64,000 bases of DNA from Falsiroseomonas sp050563535 (GTDB taxonomy: Bacteria > Pseudomonadota > Alphaproteobacteria > Acetobacterales > Acetobacteraceae), in contig NZ_JBNXUO010000014.1 in the NCBI RefSeq assembly GCF_050563535.1, positions 1-64,000 of the forward strand, read 5' to 3'. Of the stretch, positions 7,741 through 16,082 are shown piece by piece. The position numbers and the translations under genes are program-made. Positions within the stretch are counted from its first letter, which is position 1, and every line of letters starts with the position of its first letter. Below the pieces are notes generated by a model. That model did no database searches. It worked only from the letters and a program-made list of their open reading frames with translations, and had not been told where the DNA came from.

Positions 7741-9420
7741 ATGCCCCAAGCGCACGACCTCCTCGATCGGCTTCCGGACACGCGCCGCCCTTCGCTATGG
7801 CTCGCGATTCTGTGTCTTCTGCTGTGGCTGCCGGGCTTCTTCACCATCCCGCCCGGCGACCGGGACGAAAGCCGCTTCGCCCAGGCCACGCGGCAGATGG
7901 TGGAGACGGGCGACTATGTCCGCATCCGCTTCGGCGAGGTGGAGCGGAACAAGAAGCCGGCCGGCATCCACTGGCTGCAGTCCGGCGCCGTGCATGCGCT
8001 GGAAGCCGTGGGCATCCCCGCCCGCGCCGGGATCTGGGCCTATCGCATCCCCTCCCTCGCGGGGGCGCTGCTGGCGGTGCTGGCGACCTTCCATGCCGGA
8101 CGGATGCTGGTGGGGCGGCGGGCCGCCTTCCTGGGCGCGGCGATGCTGGCGGGCTGCTTCGTGCTGGCGATCGAGACCCACATCGCCAAGACCGACGCTG
8201 TGCTGCTGGCGACCGTGGTCGTGGCGATGGGGCTGATGGGCCGAGCCTACCTGGCGCCCGCCACCTTCACCGCCCGGCAGGCAGCCTGGTTCTGGCTGGT
8301 GCTGGGCGGGTCGGTGCTCATCAAGGGGCCGATCGGGCCGGCGGTGCCGTTGCTGGCGGGGCTGACGCTGGCGGCGGCCGACCGGGCCTGGCGCAACGGC
8401 GCGCCCTGGCTGCGCGCGCTGCGCCCGGCCTGGGGGGTGCCGCTGATGCTGGCGGCGGCCGCGCCCTGGTTCGTCGCAGTCAGCATCGCCACGGAAGGGC
8501 GCTTCATCACCGATGCGCTGGGCGGCGACATGCTGGGCAAGGTCGGCGGCGCGGACGAGAACCACTGGGGGCCGCCGGGCTACTACCTGGCGACCTTCGG
8601 GCTGTCGGCCTTCCCGGCCGCCTTCCTGGTGCTGCGGGCGCTGCCCGGCGCCTGGGCGGACCGGCTGCAGCCCTCCACGCGCTTCCTGCTCGCCTGGGCG
8701 GTGCCGGTCTGGCTGCTGTTCGAGGCGGTGACGACGAAGCTGCCGCACTACTCGCTGCCGGCCTTCCCGGCGCTGATGCTGCTGGCCGCGGCCTGGGCGC
8801 TGGACCCGCTGCGCCGCGCCCCGCCGCGCTGGCTGGCCGTGCTGTCCTCCGCCGGGCTGACGGCGGCGGCGCTGGGCCTGGCGGCGGCGGCGGCGGCGCT
8901 GCCGGTGCTGGCGGACCACCGGCTGTCGCCCGTCGCGCTGCTGGCGCTGCCGGCGGCGGCGCTGCTGGTCTGGGCCACCCTGCGCGAGATGCGGCGCGGG
9001 CAGCCGGCGCGGGCCGCGCTGGCGGCGGTGCTGCTGGCGGTGCCGCTGAACTGGGTGGTGCTGGAAGGCGTGCTGCCGCGCCTGACGGCGCCCTGGATCT
9101 CGCCGCGGCTGGAGGCGCTGGTGCGCCAGGCCGACCCGGCGATCACGGATGAGAGATTCGGCATCGCCGGCTACCACGAGCCTTCCCTGATGTTCGCGCT
9201 CGGGGCCGAGATCCGGCTGCTGCGGGACGGGGCGGAGGCGGCGCGCTTCCTGGCCGGCGGCCCGGGGCGGCTGGTGGCGGTGGCGGACCGGCAGGAACGG
9301 GGCTTCCGCGAGGAGGCCGCGGCCCTCGGCCTCGCGCCGCGCGACCATGGGATGGTGGAGGGCTTCAACTATTCCCGCGGGCGCCGGGTGGCGATCGCGG
9401 TCTACGGGGCCGGCGGATGA
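7741..9420 (+). CDS. ArnT-like polyprenyl-phosphate glycosyltransferase (GT83/PMT family)
   Basis: 559-residue integral membrane protein with about 11-12 hydrophobic segments. The first periplasmic loop carries PPGDRDESRFAQATRQM and ERNKKPAGIHWLQ, the acidic-pair and KPP-like motifs of ArnT and related dolichyl-phosphate-mannose-type transferases; KLPHYSLPAFPALM is the second hallmark. Family members move a sugar from undecaprenyl phosphate onto lipid A or another periplasmic acceptor. No lipid A or aminoarabinose genes are adjacent, so donor and acceptor are unknown. Start is the ATG at 7741. The next gene (DedA) begins 78 bp downstream, also a membrane-lipid-related function. Confidence 0.85.
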   Translation: MPQAHDLLDRLPDTRRPSLWLAILCLLLWLPGFFTIPPGDRDESRFAQATRQMVETGDYVRIRFGEVERNKKPAGIHWLQSGAVHALEAVGIPARAGIWAYRIPSLAGALLAVLATFHAGRMLVGRRAAFLGAAMLAGCFVLAIETHIAKTDAVLLATVVVAMGLMGRAYLAPATFTARQAAWFWLVLGGSVLIKGPIGPAVPLLAGLTLAAADRAWRNGAPWLRALRPAWGVPLMLAAAAPWFVAVSIATEGRFITDALGGDMLGKVGGADENHWGPPGYYLATFGLSAFPAAFLVLRALPGAWADRLQPSTRFLLAWAVPVWLLFEAVTTKLPHYSLPAFPALMLLAAAWALDPLRRAPPRWLAVLSSAGLTAAALGLAAAAAALPVLADHRLSPVALLALPAAALLVWATLREMRRGQPARAALAAVLLAVPLNWVVLEGVLPRLTAPWISPRLEALVRQADPAITDERFGIAGYHEPSLMFALGAEIRLLRDGAEAARFLAGGPGRLVAVADRQERGFREEAAALGLAPRDHGMVEGFNYSRGRRVAIAVYGAGG

Positions 9421-9498
9421 CGCGGCGCCTTGCCGCGGCCCCGCGACGGCCGGGATGAACGACACACCGGCGCGCCGGGCGCCTGAAGGACGGGAACG

Positions 9499-10101
9499 AT
9501 GATCGAATGGGTGACGGGCGTGGTCGCCGCGGGCGGCTGGCCGGGCGTGCTGGCGCTGATGTTCCTGGAAAACCTGTTCCCGCCCATCCCGTCCGAGGTG
9601 ATCATGCCGCTGGCCGGCTTCGCGGCGGCGCGGGGCCAGATGTCGCTGGTGCTGGCGATCGTGGCGGGCATCGCGGGCACGCTGCTGGGCAATGCGGTGT
9701 GGTTCGAAGTGTCGCGCGCCATCGGGGCCGCGCGCATCAAGCCTCTCTTCGCGCGCTACGGCCGCTGGTTCGCGGTGGACGACAAGGACTTCGAGAAGGC
9801 GGAGGCGACGCTGCGGAAGCACGGCCCGGTGGCGCTGTTCTTCGGGCGGCTGCTGCCGGGCATCCGCACCGTCATCTCGATCCCCGCCGGGCTGATCCGC
9901 ATCCCGCGCCACGTCTTCTACCTGTGGACCGCCCTCGGCAGCACCGTCTGGACCTGCTTCCTGGCGCTGGCCGGCTACTGGATGGAGGACCACTACGACC
10001 GCGTGGCGGGCTGGCTGGAGCCGCTGTCCTATGTCGTGCTCGCCGGCATCGTCGGCACCTATGCCTGGCACATCTGGAGGACGCGGGTGCGGAAGGCCTG
10101 A
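9499..10101 (+). CDS. DedA family membrane protein
   Basis: 200 residues. Typical DedA/VTT domain: NLFPPIPSEVIMPLAGF near the N terminus, a re-entrant loop with GTLLGNAVWFE, then the conserved FFGRLLPGIRTVISIPAG motif with the basic residue required in E. coli YqjA/YghB, and two C-terminal helices. Some DedA proteins are proposed to flip undecaprenyl phosphate or phospholipids. Its place directly after an undecaprenyl-phosphate-dependent glycosyltransferase fits lipid-carrier recycling, but that link is inference. It converges with the next minus-strand gene, with a 10-bp gap. Confidence 0.9.
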   Translation: MIEWVTGVVAAGGWPGVLALMFLENLFPPIPSEVIMPLAGFAAARGQMSLVLAIVAGIAGTLLGNAVWFEVSRAIGAARIKPLFARYGRWFAVDDKDFEKAEATLRKHGPVALFFGRLLPGIRTVISIPAGLIRIPRHVFYLWTALGSTVWTCFLALAGYWMEDHYDRVAGWLEPLSYVVLAGIVGTYAWHIWRTRVRKA

Positions 10102-10111
10102 CGCCGGCGGT

Positions 10112-10444
10112 TCAGCGGCGCCGCGCCCGCACGGGCACCGGCGCCAGCACCGGCACGCCGGTGCCGCGGCGCGGGTGGCGGGGGCGGTCGTCTGCGCTGG
10201 CCAGCAGCATCGTCGCGGCGCCGATCTGCACGCCGCCGAAGGTGAGGCCGGCGAAGAACCACAGCACCACCGCGGGCCACCAGTGCCCGGCGCCTTCCAG
10301 CAGCAGCCGGCGCGCATCGCCGGGGTCCGCCGCCAGCAGCGCGCCGACCAGCAGCGCCGACAGCACGAAGCCGACCGCGCCGTTCCTCAGCAGGAAGCGC
10401 ACAGGCTCCGGCAGGCGGCGCCACGGCGCGACGAATGGGGGCAT
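10112..10444 (-). CDS. Small hypothetical membrane protein
   Basis: 110 residues from an ATG at 10444 with a strong ribosome site (GGAAGGA) seven bases upstream; longer in-frame starts lack one. Two hydrophobic segments are seen, around GAVGFVLSALLVGALLA and WWPAVVLWFFAGLTFGGVQI, joined by a short loop with DPGDARRLLLEG. The C terminus is arginine-rich and disordered-looking. I do not recognise a family. It is transcribed toward and ends 10 bp from the dedA stop. Confidence 0.65.
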   Translation of the reverse strand: MPPFVAPWRRLPEPVRFLLRNGAVGFVLSALLVGALLAADPGDARRLLLEGAGHWWPAVVLWFFAGLTFGGVQIGAATMLLASADDRPRHPRRGTGVPVLAPVPVRARRR

Positions 10445-10604
10445 CCTTCTGTTCCTTCCCGGCAGCAGGCCATCCACCGGGGCCGCGCGGCGGGCGGGAA
10501 CGGCCCTTCCGTCCCGATCCGGCATCGCGGCCCGACCTCGCTGCATCAACGAGGCCGGGTGCGGCTGGCTGCACGGCGGCGGCGAAAAAACCGCCGGCCC
10601 GCGG

Positions 10605-11579
10605 TCAGCCCCAGGGGTTGCGGCGGCCGCTCCAGGGCCCCGGCTGCGCCGCGCCGCCCGCCGACCACGGCCCGCCCCGGTGCGCCGGGGCGACCTGCCG
10701 GGGCGCCGCGATGCCCCCTGGCGGCCCCATCCGCGCGGCCAGGTCTTCCAGCGCGGCGATGCGGTTCGCGGTGGCGGGATGGGTCGAGAACAGCCCGTCC
10801 ATCCGCAGCCCCGACAGCGGGTTGACGATGAACATGTGCGCGGTCGCCGGATTGGCCTCCGCCGCCTGGTTCACGCGGCCCTGCTTGTACTGCTCCAGCC
10901 GCGCGAGGGCGGAGGCGAGGCCGAGCGGATCGCCCGCGATCTCCGCGCCCGCGCGGTCGGCCTCGTATTCTCGGCCGCGGCTGATGGCGAACTGCACGAT
11001 CATCGCGGCGACCGGCGCCAGCACCACCAGCAGGATCGCGCCGATCGGGCCGAAGGGGCTCTGCCGCCCGCTGGAATCGCGCCCGCCGAACAGGAAGCCG
11101 AACTGCGCCAGCATGCCGATGGCGCCCGCGATCGTCGCCGTCATGGTCATGATCAGCGTGTCGCGGTTGCGGATATGCGCCAGCTCATGCGCGATGACGC
11201 CCGCCACCTCCCGCTCCTCCATCATGTCGAGCAGGCCGGTGTTGACCGCAACCGCCGCGCGGTCCGGGCTGCGGCCGGTGGCGAAGGCGTTGGGCTGGTC
11301 CTCATGGATGACGTAGAGCGCGGGGGTGGGGATGCCGGCGCGCGCGGCCAGCGCCGCCGTCAACTCATAGAGGCGCGGCGCGTCGGCCGGCCCGATCGGC
11401 TGGGCGTTGTGCATGCCGAGCACGACGCGGTCGCTGTTCCACCAGGCGAACAGGTTGGTGCCGCAGGCCAGCAGGAAGGCCAGCACCATGCCCTGCCGCC
11501 CGCCGATGACGAAGCCGACGCCGACGAACAGCGCCGTCAGCCCGGCCAGCAACACCGCCGTGCGCAGATACCCGCCCAT
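10605..11579 (-). CDS. htpX: Zinc metalloprotease HtpX
   Basis: Membrane-bound M48 peptidase involved in inner-membrane protein quality control. 324 residues. Two N-terminal hydrophobic helices (about 6-25 and 30-47) are followed by NAFATGRSP and the zinc site HELAHIRNRD (H131, E132, H135). Two further hydrophobic segments come next, then the third-ligand region ISRGREYEADRAGAEI. The C-terminal tail, rich in Gly, Pro and Trp, is longer than in enteric HtpX, as is common in alphaproteobacteria. Start is the ATG at 11579, 67 bp from the divergent SdhAF4 gene. Confidence 0.93.
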   Translation of the reverse strand: MGGYLRTAVLLAGLTALFVGVGFVIGGRQGMVLAFLLACGTNLFAWWNSDRVVLGMHNAQPIGPADAPRLYELTAALAARAGIPTPALYVIHEDQPNAFATGRSPDRAAVAVNTGLLDMMEEREVAGVIAHELAHIRNRDTLIMTMTATIAGAIGMLAQFGFLFGGRDSSGRQSPFGPIGAILLVVLAPVAAMIVQFAISRGREYEADRAGAEIAGDPLGLASALARLEQYKQGRVNQAAEANPATAHMFIVNPLSGLRMDGLFSTHPATANRIAALEDLAARMGPPGGIAAPRQVAPAHRGGPWSAGGAAQPGPWSGRRNPWG

Positions 11580-11646
11580 GCCGCTTCTTCGCCCCTTCCC
11601 GCGCCGGACCCTGCGACAACCGCCCGGGACGCCCTACATGTGGCGC

Positions 11647-11952
11647 ATGACCGACGCGAACAACCCGGGCGGTTCCGCCCTTCCCGGCGGCCTGCTGGCG
11701 CAGCAGCTGCCGATCCCCCCCGCCAACCCGCCCGGCGCCCCGCCCGGCATCCCGGTGCCGGAGCCCGACCCGGCGCCGATCCAGCCGCCGCCCGACAACG
11801 ACATGCCCCTGCCCGGCGACCCCCCGCCGCCCCCCGTCGGCGACCCGCCCGCCGAGGCGCCGATGCGCCTGAAGGAACTCGGCGGCCCCGCCGGGCCCGA
11901 GCCGACGCGCTATGGCGACTGGGAGAGGAAGGGGCGCGTCAGCGACTTCTGA
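11647..11952 (+). CDS. DUF1674 / succinate dehydrogenase assembly factor 4-like protein
   Basis: 101 residues. The C-terminal 30 residues carry the DUF1674 signature: MRLKELGGPAGPEPTRYGDW followed by ERKGRVSDF. In mitochondria and alphaproteobacteria this peptide family (Sdh8/SdhAF4) binds flavinylated SdhA and aids complex II assembly. The first 70 residues are a proline/glycine-rich low-complexity stretch with no predicted fold, longer than usual. ATG at 11647 is preferred over an in-frame ATG at 11638, with little to separate them. No sdh genes are in the window. Confidence 0.8.
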   Translation: MTDANNPGGSALPGGLLAQQLPIPPANPPGAPPGIPVPEPDPAPIQPPPDNDMPLPGDPPPPPVGDPPAEAPMRLKELGGPAGPEPTRYGDWERKGRVSDF

Positions 11953-12030
11953 AGGGGGTAGGCGCCGCGGCGGCGCACAAGGCGGGCGGAGGGTCGGCGC
12001 GTGGCCGCCGAAGCTGATGAGGCCGGGCGC

Positions 12031-12483
12031 TCAGGCGAGGCGCCTGGCCATGTGGACCCGGCGCAGCCCTCTCTCCCCCGCCCTGTGCGTCTCCCGGTAG
12101 CCCATGCGGGAATAGAGCCCGATGTTCCCGGTCATGGCCTCGTTCGTGTAGAGCCTGATCGAGGTGTAGCCCGCGTCGCCCGCAGTTCGCCCCGCGAATT
12201 CCAGCATCCTGCGGCCCAGGCCCGATCCCTGTGCGGCCGGGGCGACGGCCACGTTGTCCAGCAGCATCGCATCGTCCTGCGGGATGAGCACGAGGACGCC
12301 CTGCACGACGCCGTCGCGCTCCACCACATGCACGCGGCCTTCGTCGATCAGGGCGCCTTGGTCGTCGAGCATCGGCCCCGGTTCCCGCCCGATGCGGGGC
12401 ACGTCGGGGGCGTAGGCGGCCCGGACGATCTCCTCGACCGCCTGCAGGTCGCGTCGGGTCGCTGGCCGGGGGGCGTGCTGCAT
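12031..12483 (-). CDS. GNAT family N-acetyltransferase
   Basis: 150 residues. Complete single GNAT domain: an N-terminal ATRRDLQAVEEIVRAAY helix, the central strand LLDNVAVAPAAQGSGLGRRM containing the acetyl-CoA pyrophosphate loop (Q/RxxGxG/A), then YTNEAMTGNIGLYSRMGYRE, the usual C-terminal N-x-Y-x-x-G-F/Y element. Substrate unknown. A hairpin lies between it and the upstream CinA-like gene, so it may have its own promoter. Start is the ATG at 12483. Confidence 0.88.
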   Translation of the reverse strand: MQHAPRPATRRDLQAVEEIVRAAYAPDVPRIGREPGPMLDDQGALIDEGRVHVVERDGVVQGVLVLIPQDDAMLLDNVAVAPAAQGSGLGRRMLEFAGRTAGDAGYTSIRLYTNEAMTGNIGLYSRMGYRETHRAGERGLRRVHMARRLA

Positions 12484-12519
12484 GGCGCCATGCTGCCGCA
12501 ACCGGCGGGTGGAGTGAAT

Positions 12520-12539
12520 GTCGGCCAGGGGTGGCCGAC
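12520..12539. terminator. Perfect 8-bp hairpin between CinA-like and GNAT genes
   Basis: Arms gtcggcca and tggccgac flank a gggg loop. It lies in the 80-bp gap downstream of the minus-strand CinA-like gene. There is no T-run on either side, so it may end transcription with Rho or stabilise the 3' end. Confidence 0.4.
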
Positions 12540-12563
12540 GTCGGGATGCCCGTGGCGGCGCCC

Positions 12564-13325
12564 CTACTGCGCCGGCTCGCCCTGCACCGGCTTGCCGCCG
12601 ATGGCGCGCAGCAGCGTCGTGATGTCGCGCGCGGCACCCTCCACCGCCTCGGTGTCGGTGCCCTTGGCCACCAGCGCGACCCCGCCGCCGCCCATGCGGT
12701 AGTAGGGGTAGCTGCCGATGTCGAGGTCGGGCCAGCGCGCCTGGATCGCGGCCAGCCCTTCCGCGATGCGGCCCTCCATCACGCCGTCGGCGTGGACGGT
12801 GCGGGACGCCACCGGCGGGCCGCCATGGAGCGAGGGCGCCAGCGCCTCGAACATCGCCTGCATGATGCGCGGCACGCCCGCCATCACATGCACGTTGCCG
12901 ATGGTGAAGCCCGGCGCGATGGAGATGGCGTTGTCGATCAGCGCCGCGCCGCGCGGCATGGTGGCCATGCGCTGGCGCGCGGCGTTGAACTCGCCGGGCT
13001 TGTAGTGCCGCTCGAGCCGCGCCCAGGCCTCGGGCTGCGGCTCCCACGGCACGCCGAAGGCGGCGGCGACGCATTCGCTGGTGATGTCGTCATGCGTCGG
13101 GCCGATGCCGCCCGTGGTGAAGACGTGGTCGAAGCGCGCGCGCACCTCGTTCAGCGTCGCGACGATGGTCTCCCGCAGGTCGGGGATGACGCGCGCCTCC
13201 CGCAGGGGGATGCCGATCTCGCCCAGGCGGGTCGCCAGGAAGCGGATGTTGGCGTCCTGCGTCCGGCCCGAGAGCACCTCGTTGCCGATGACCAGCAGGC
13301 AGGCGATGGGGGAGCGTTCGGTCAT
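12564..13325 (-). CDS. CinA-like competence/damage-inducible (MoCF-binding fold) protein
   Basis: 253 residues, corresponding to the N-terminal CinA domain only; the C-terminal nicotinamide-nucleotide amidase (PncC) domain is absent. Visible motifs are LLVIGNEVLSGRTQDAN, FTTGGIGPTHDDIT and MAGVPRIM, all typical of the molybdopterin-binding-like fold. In full CinA this domain hydrolyses ADP-ribose and related nucleotides. The role of stand-alone alphaproteobacterial versions is inferred only. A GMGGGG-like Gly run (RMGGGGVAL) occurs near the C terminus. Confidence 0.87.
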   Translation of the reverse strand: MTERSPIACLLVIGNEVLSGRTQDANIRFLATRLGEIGIPLREARVIPDLRETIVATLNEVRARFDHVFTTGGIGPTHDDITSECVAAAFGVPWEPQPEAWARLERHYKPGEFNAARQRMATMPRGAALIDNAISIAPGFTIGNVHVMAGVPRIMQAMFEALAPSLHGGPPVASRTVHADGVMEGRIAEGLAAIQARWPDLDIGSYPYYRMGGGGVALVAKGTDTEAVEGAARDITTLLRAIGGKPVQGEPAQ

Positions 13326-13382
13326 GCGGGGTCGTCCACGACGGGGAAGGGGGCGGAGCGTGCCCGGGACATGCGGGAGCCG

Positions 13383-14441
13383 CTACAGGAAATCCCGCAG
13401 CAGCGCGACCAGCGGCCGGTCGGCCGGCGGCATCGGGTAGTCCGCCAGCTTCTGCGGTCGCACCCAGGCCAGCGCCTGGCCTTCCACCGGCGTCACCGGC
13501 CCACCCCAGCGCCGGCAGAGATAGAGCGGCATCAGCAGGTGGAACGCCTCGTAGGGGTGGGAGGCGAAGGCGAAGGGGGCGAGGCAGCTTTCCGCCACGT
13601 CGATCGCCAGCTCCTCCTTCAGCTCGCGGATCAGCGCGGCTTCCGGCGTCTCGCCGGGGTTCACCTTGCCGCCCGGGAATTCCCACAGCCCCGCCAGGGG
13701 CTTGCCTTCCGGCCGGCGGGCCAGCAGCACGCGGCCGTCGGGGTCGATCAGCGCGCAGGCGGCGACCAGCAGCATCCGCCGGCCCGGCGGCCCTTCCGCG
13801 GCGGCCGGCGCGGCGGGGGCGGCATCGGCCACCAGGTCGGCGCGCGTCATCTCCGCGAGCCGCACCGGCATGGCCCGCCCGCGCGACAGGAAGTCGCGCT
13901 CGCCCTCGCCGATGTCGCGGAAGCCGATGCGCCGCAGCACGGCCTGGCTGCGCGCATTCTCCACCAGCGCGGAGGCGACGAGCTTCGTCACGTCGAGATT
14001 CGCCAGCGCCCAGCGCGCCAGCCGCCCCGCCGCCTCGGGCGCGACGCCATGCCCCCAGAAGCGCCGCCCGACCCAGTAGCCGAGTTCGGCCTGCTTCGTC
14101 GCGGGGTCGAGCGTGAGGCCGACGCAGCCGACCAGCACCTCGCGCTCATCCGGCGTGCCGGCCTGTTCCAGCCCGGTGATGGCCAGGTGCCAGGCCCGCC
14201 CCTCAGCCAGCTCGACGCGGGTGGAGGCGATCCATTCGTCGGCGAGTTCGCGGGGGTAGGGAAAGGGGACACGAGCCAGCGTCTTCGCCACCTCCCAGTC
14301 ATTCACCAGCCGGTGCAGTTCCGCCGCATCCTCGGCCCGCAGGGGCCGCAGCGTCAGGCGTTCGGTGCGGAGCGGCTGGAAGGGCGGCGGGGCGAGGGGA
14401 TCGACCTCCACCCCTTCCCCCGCGCGGTCAGCGGCGGGCAT
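13383..14441 (-). CDS. Fusion of GNAT acetyltransferase and MutT-type NUDIX hydrolase
   Basis: 352 residues in two domains. Residues about 22-190 form a RimJ/RimL-like GNAT domain (RTERLTLRPLRAEDAAELHR, GYWVGRRFWGHGVAPEA, ENARSQAVLRRIGF). Residues about 222-352 form a NUDIX domain with the complete box GGKVNPGETPEAALIRELKE followed by ELAI (257-280) and an upstream VLLARRPEGKPLAGLWEFPG typical of MutT 8-oxo-dGTPases. A short Ala/Pro linker separates them. The likely job of the C-terminal half is sanitising oxidised nucleotides; the acetylation target is unknown. Start at 14441 follows the domain limits; an in-frame Met 17 codons earlier is possible. It lies downstream of argJ. Confidence 0.88.
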   Translation of the reverse strand: MPAADRAGEGVEVDPLAPPPFQPLRTERLTLRPLRAEDAAELHRLVNDWEVAKTLARVPFPYPRELADEWIASTRVELAEGRAWHLAITGLEQAGTPDEREVLVGCVGLTLDPATKQAELGYWVGRRFWGHGVAPEAAGRLARWALANLDVTKLVASALVENARSQAVLRRIGFRDIGEGERDFLSRGRAMPVRLAEMTRADLVADAAPAAPAAAEGPPGRRMLLVAACALIDPDGRVLLARRPEGKPLAGLWEFPGGKVNPGETPEAALIRELKEELAIDVAESCLAPFAFASHPYEAFHLLMPLYLCRRWGGPVTPVEGQALAWVRPQKLADYPMPPADRPLVALLRDFL

Positions 14442-14781
14442 GGGTGCGGCACCTGCTGTCCCGGCCGGCGCCGTCCCGCGCCATGCCCGCATGATGAGAC
14501 GAAAGGGCCAAGCTCCGCTGCTCCGTTCGTGCCGCGCCGCCCCGCCCGCGATCGGCCCCCGTCCTGCGAACCGGGGGGCGGGCAGGGCGGCGGGCGCGGA
14601 TCGCCGGGCCGGGGAAGGCCGGGCCGGTGTCGCCCCCGGTCACGGGGCGGGGACGGTCTAGGCGATTCGGTCCGTGCCGGTAATCCCCGGCTGGCGAAGT
14701 GCTGACCCGCGGCGGGCGAGACGGACCGGGGCCGCGCCCCGCGCCGCCATGCCGCGCGCCGGGCAGGCGCCCCGGCCGGGA
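14442..14781. other. 340-bp non-coding gap between argJ and the GNAT-NUDIX gene
   Basis: No convincing gene on either strand. A long GC-rich imperfect inverted repeat (about 14535-14549 with 14579-14593, arms cgccgccccgcccgc and gcgggcagggcggcg) could fold as a stem and may separate argJ from the downstream gene. The promoter for the GNAT-NUDIX gene presumably lies here, but no clear -35/-10 pair stands out. Confidence 0.5.
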
Positions 14782-16020
14782 TCAGGACCGGTAGCTGCCG
14801 TTGATGTCGATGTAGCCATGCGTGAGGTCGCAGGTCCAGGCGGTGGCCTTGCCGCGGCCGAGGCCGAGATCGACCTCCACATGCACCTCCCGCCCCTTCA
14901 TGTGGGCGACCACCGGGCCTTCGTCGTAGCCGTCCACCACGCCGCCTTCCCGCGCCATCCAGGTGCCGCCGACGGCGACCGAGAGCAGGTCGCGGTCCGC
15001 CGGTTCCCCCGCCTTGCCGACGGCCATGACGATGCGGCCCCAGTTCGCGTCCTCCCCCGCGATCGCGGTCTTCACCAGGGGGGAGTTGGCGATCGACATG
15101 GCGACGCGGTGCGCCGACCTGGCGGAGACGGCGCCGGTGACGTCGATGCGGATGAGCTTCTGCGCCCCTTCCCCGTCGCGCGCGACCATCAGGGCCAGGT
15201 CCATCAGCACCTCGTGCACCGCGCGGGTGAAGTCCCGCAGCATCGGGCCGCCTTCGGCCGGCACGCGGGGGTGCTTCGCGCTGCCGGTCGCGAACAGCAG
15301 CACGGTGTCGCTGGTCGAGGTGTCGGAATCGACGGTGACGCAGTTGAAGGACCGGTCGGTGCCCTTGGCCAGGATCTTCTGCAGCGCGCCCGCCGGGATC
15401 TTCGCGTCGGTCGCCAGGAAGCACAGCATCGTCGCCATGTCGGGCGCGATCATGCCGCTGCCCTTGGCGATGCCGCTGACCGTCACCGTCGTGTCGCCGA
15501 TGCGCGCGGTGCGGGTGGCGCCCTTGGGGAAGGTGTCGGTCGTCATGATGGCGCGGGCCGCGCCTTCCCAGCCGTCATCCGCCAGCGCGCCGAACAGGCC
15601 GGGCAGGGCGGCGGTCAGCTTCTCGGTCGGCAGGCGTTCGCCGATGACGCCGGTGGAGGCGAGGAAGACCTCGCCGGGCTTGCAGCCCGCAAGCTCCGCC
15701 ATGGCCTTCGCGGTCTGCGCGCAGGTCTCGCGCCCCGCCTTGCCGGTGAAGACGTTGGAATTGCCGGCGGTGACCACCAGCGCGCGGGCGCGGCCGCCCT
15801 TCAGCGCGCCCCGGCACCAGTCCACCGGCGCGCCGGGGCACTTGTTCCTGGTGAACACCCCCGCCACCGTGGTGCCGGCCGGGAAGACCATCATCGTCAC
15901 GTCCTCCCGCGCCTTGTAGCGGATGCCCGCCTGCGCGGAGCCGAGCCGCACGCCCGCCACCGGCGGCAGCGCCGGCAGCGGCAGCGCGAGCGGGGAGACG
16001 GGAAGGTCCTTGCCAGCCAT
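14782..16020 (-). CDS. argJ: Bifunctional ornithine acetyltransferase / N-acetylglutamate synthase
   Basis: Recycles the acetyl group from N-acetylornithine to glutamate in arginine synthesis, in the cytoplasm. 412 residues. The self-cleavage site is the A/T step inside KGSGMIAPDMATML (T197 becomes the N-terminal nucleophile of the beta chain). The oxyanion-hole segment ASTGVIGE is at about 121-128. Whether it also makes N-acetylglutamate from acetyl-CoA cannot be read from sequence. It follows the parvulin gene by 62 bp on the same strand, back to back with secA, an arrangement familiar from Rhodospirillales. Confidence 0.95.
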   Translation of the reverse strand: MAGKDLPVSPLALPLPALPPVAGVRLGSAQAGIRYKAREDVTMMVFPAGTTVAGVFTRNKCPGAPVDWCRGALKGGRARALVVTAGNSNVFTGKAGRETCAQTAKAMAELAGCKPGEVFLASTGVIGERLPTEKLTAALPGLFGALADDGWEGAARAIMTTDTFPKGATRTARIGDTTVTVSGIAKGSGMIAPDMATMLCFLATDAKIPAGALQKILAKGTDRSFNCVTVDSDTSTSDTVLLFATGSAKHPRVPAEGGPMLRDFTRAVHEVLMDLALMVARDGEGAQKLIRIDVTGAVSARSAHRVAMSIANSPLVKTAIAGEDANWGRIVMAVGKAGEPADRDLLSVAVGGTWMAREGGVVDGYDEGPVVAHMKGREVHVEVDLGLGRGKATAWTCDLTHGYIDINGSYRS

Positions 16021-16082
16021 GGGGATCCGGTCCGGTTGTCAGCGATGGGGGCCGCGGCGATGCGCGGATGGGCGGGGCGGGG

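Noticed and set aside
12564..13325. Complete CinA with NMN amidase activity
   Set aside because: Only the N-terminal domain is present; the C-terminal PncC domain is missing.
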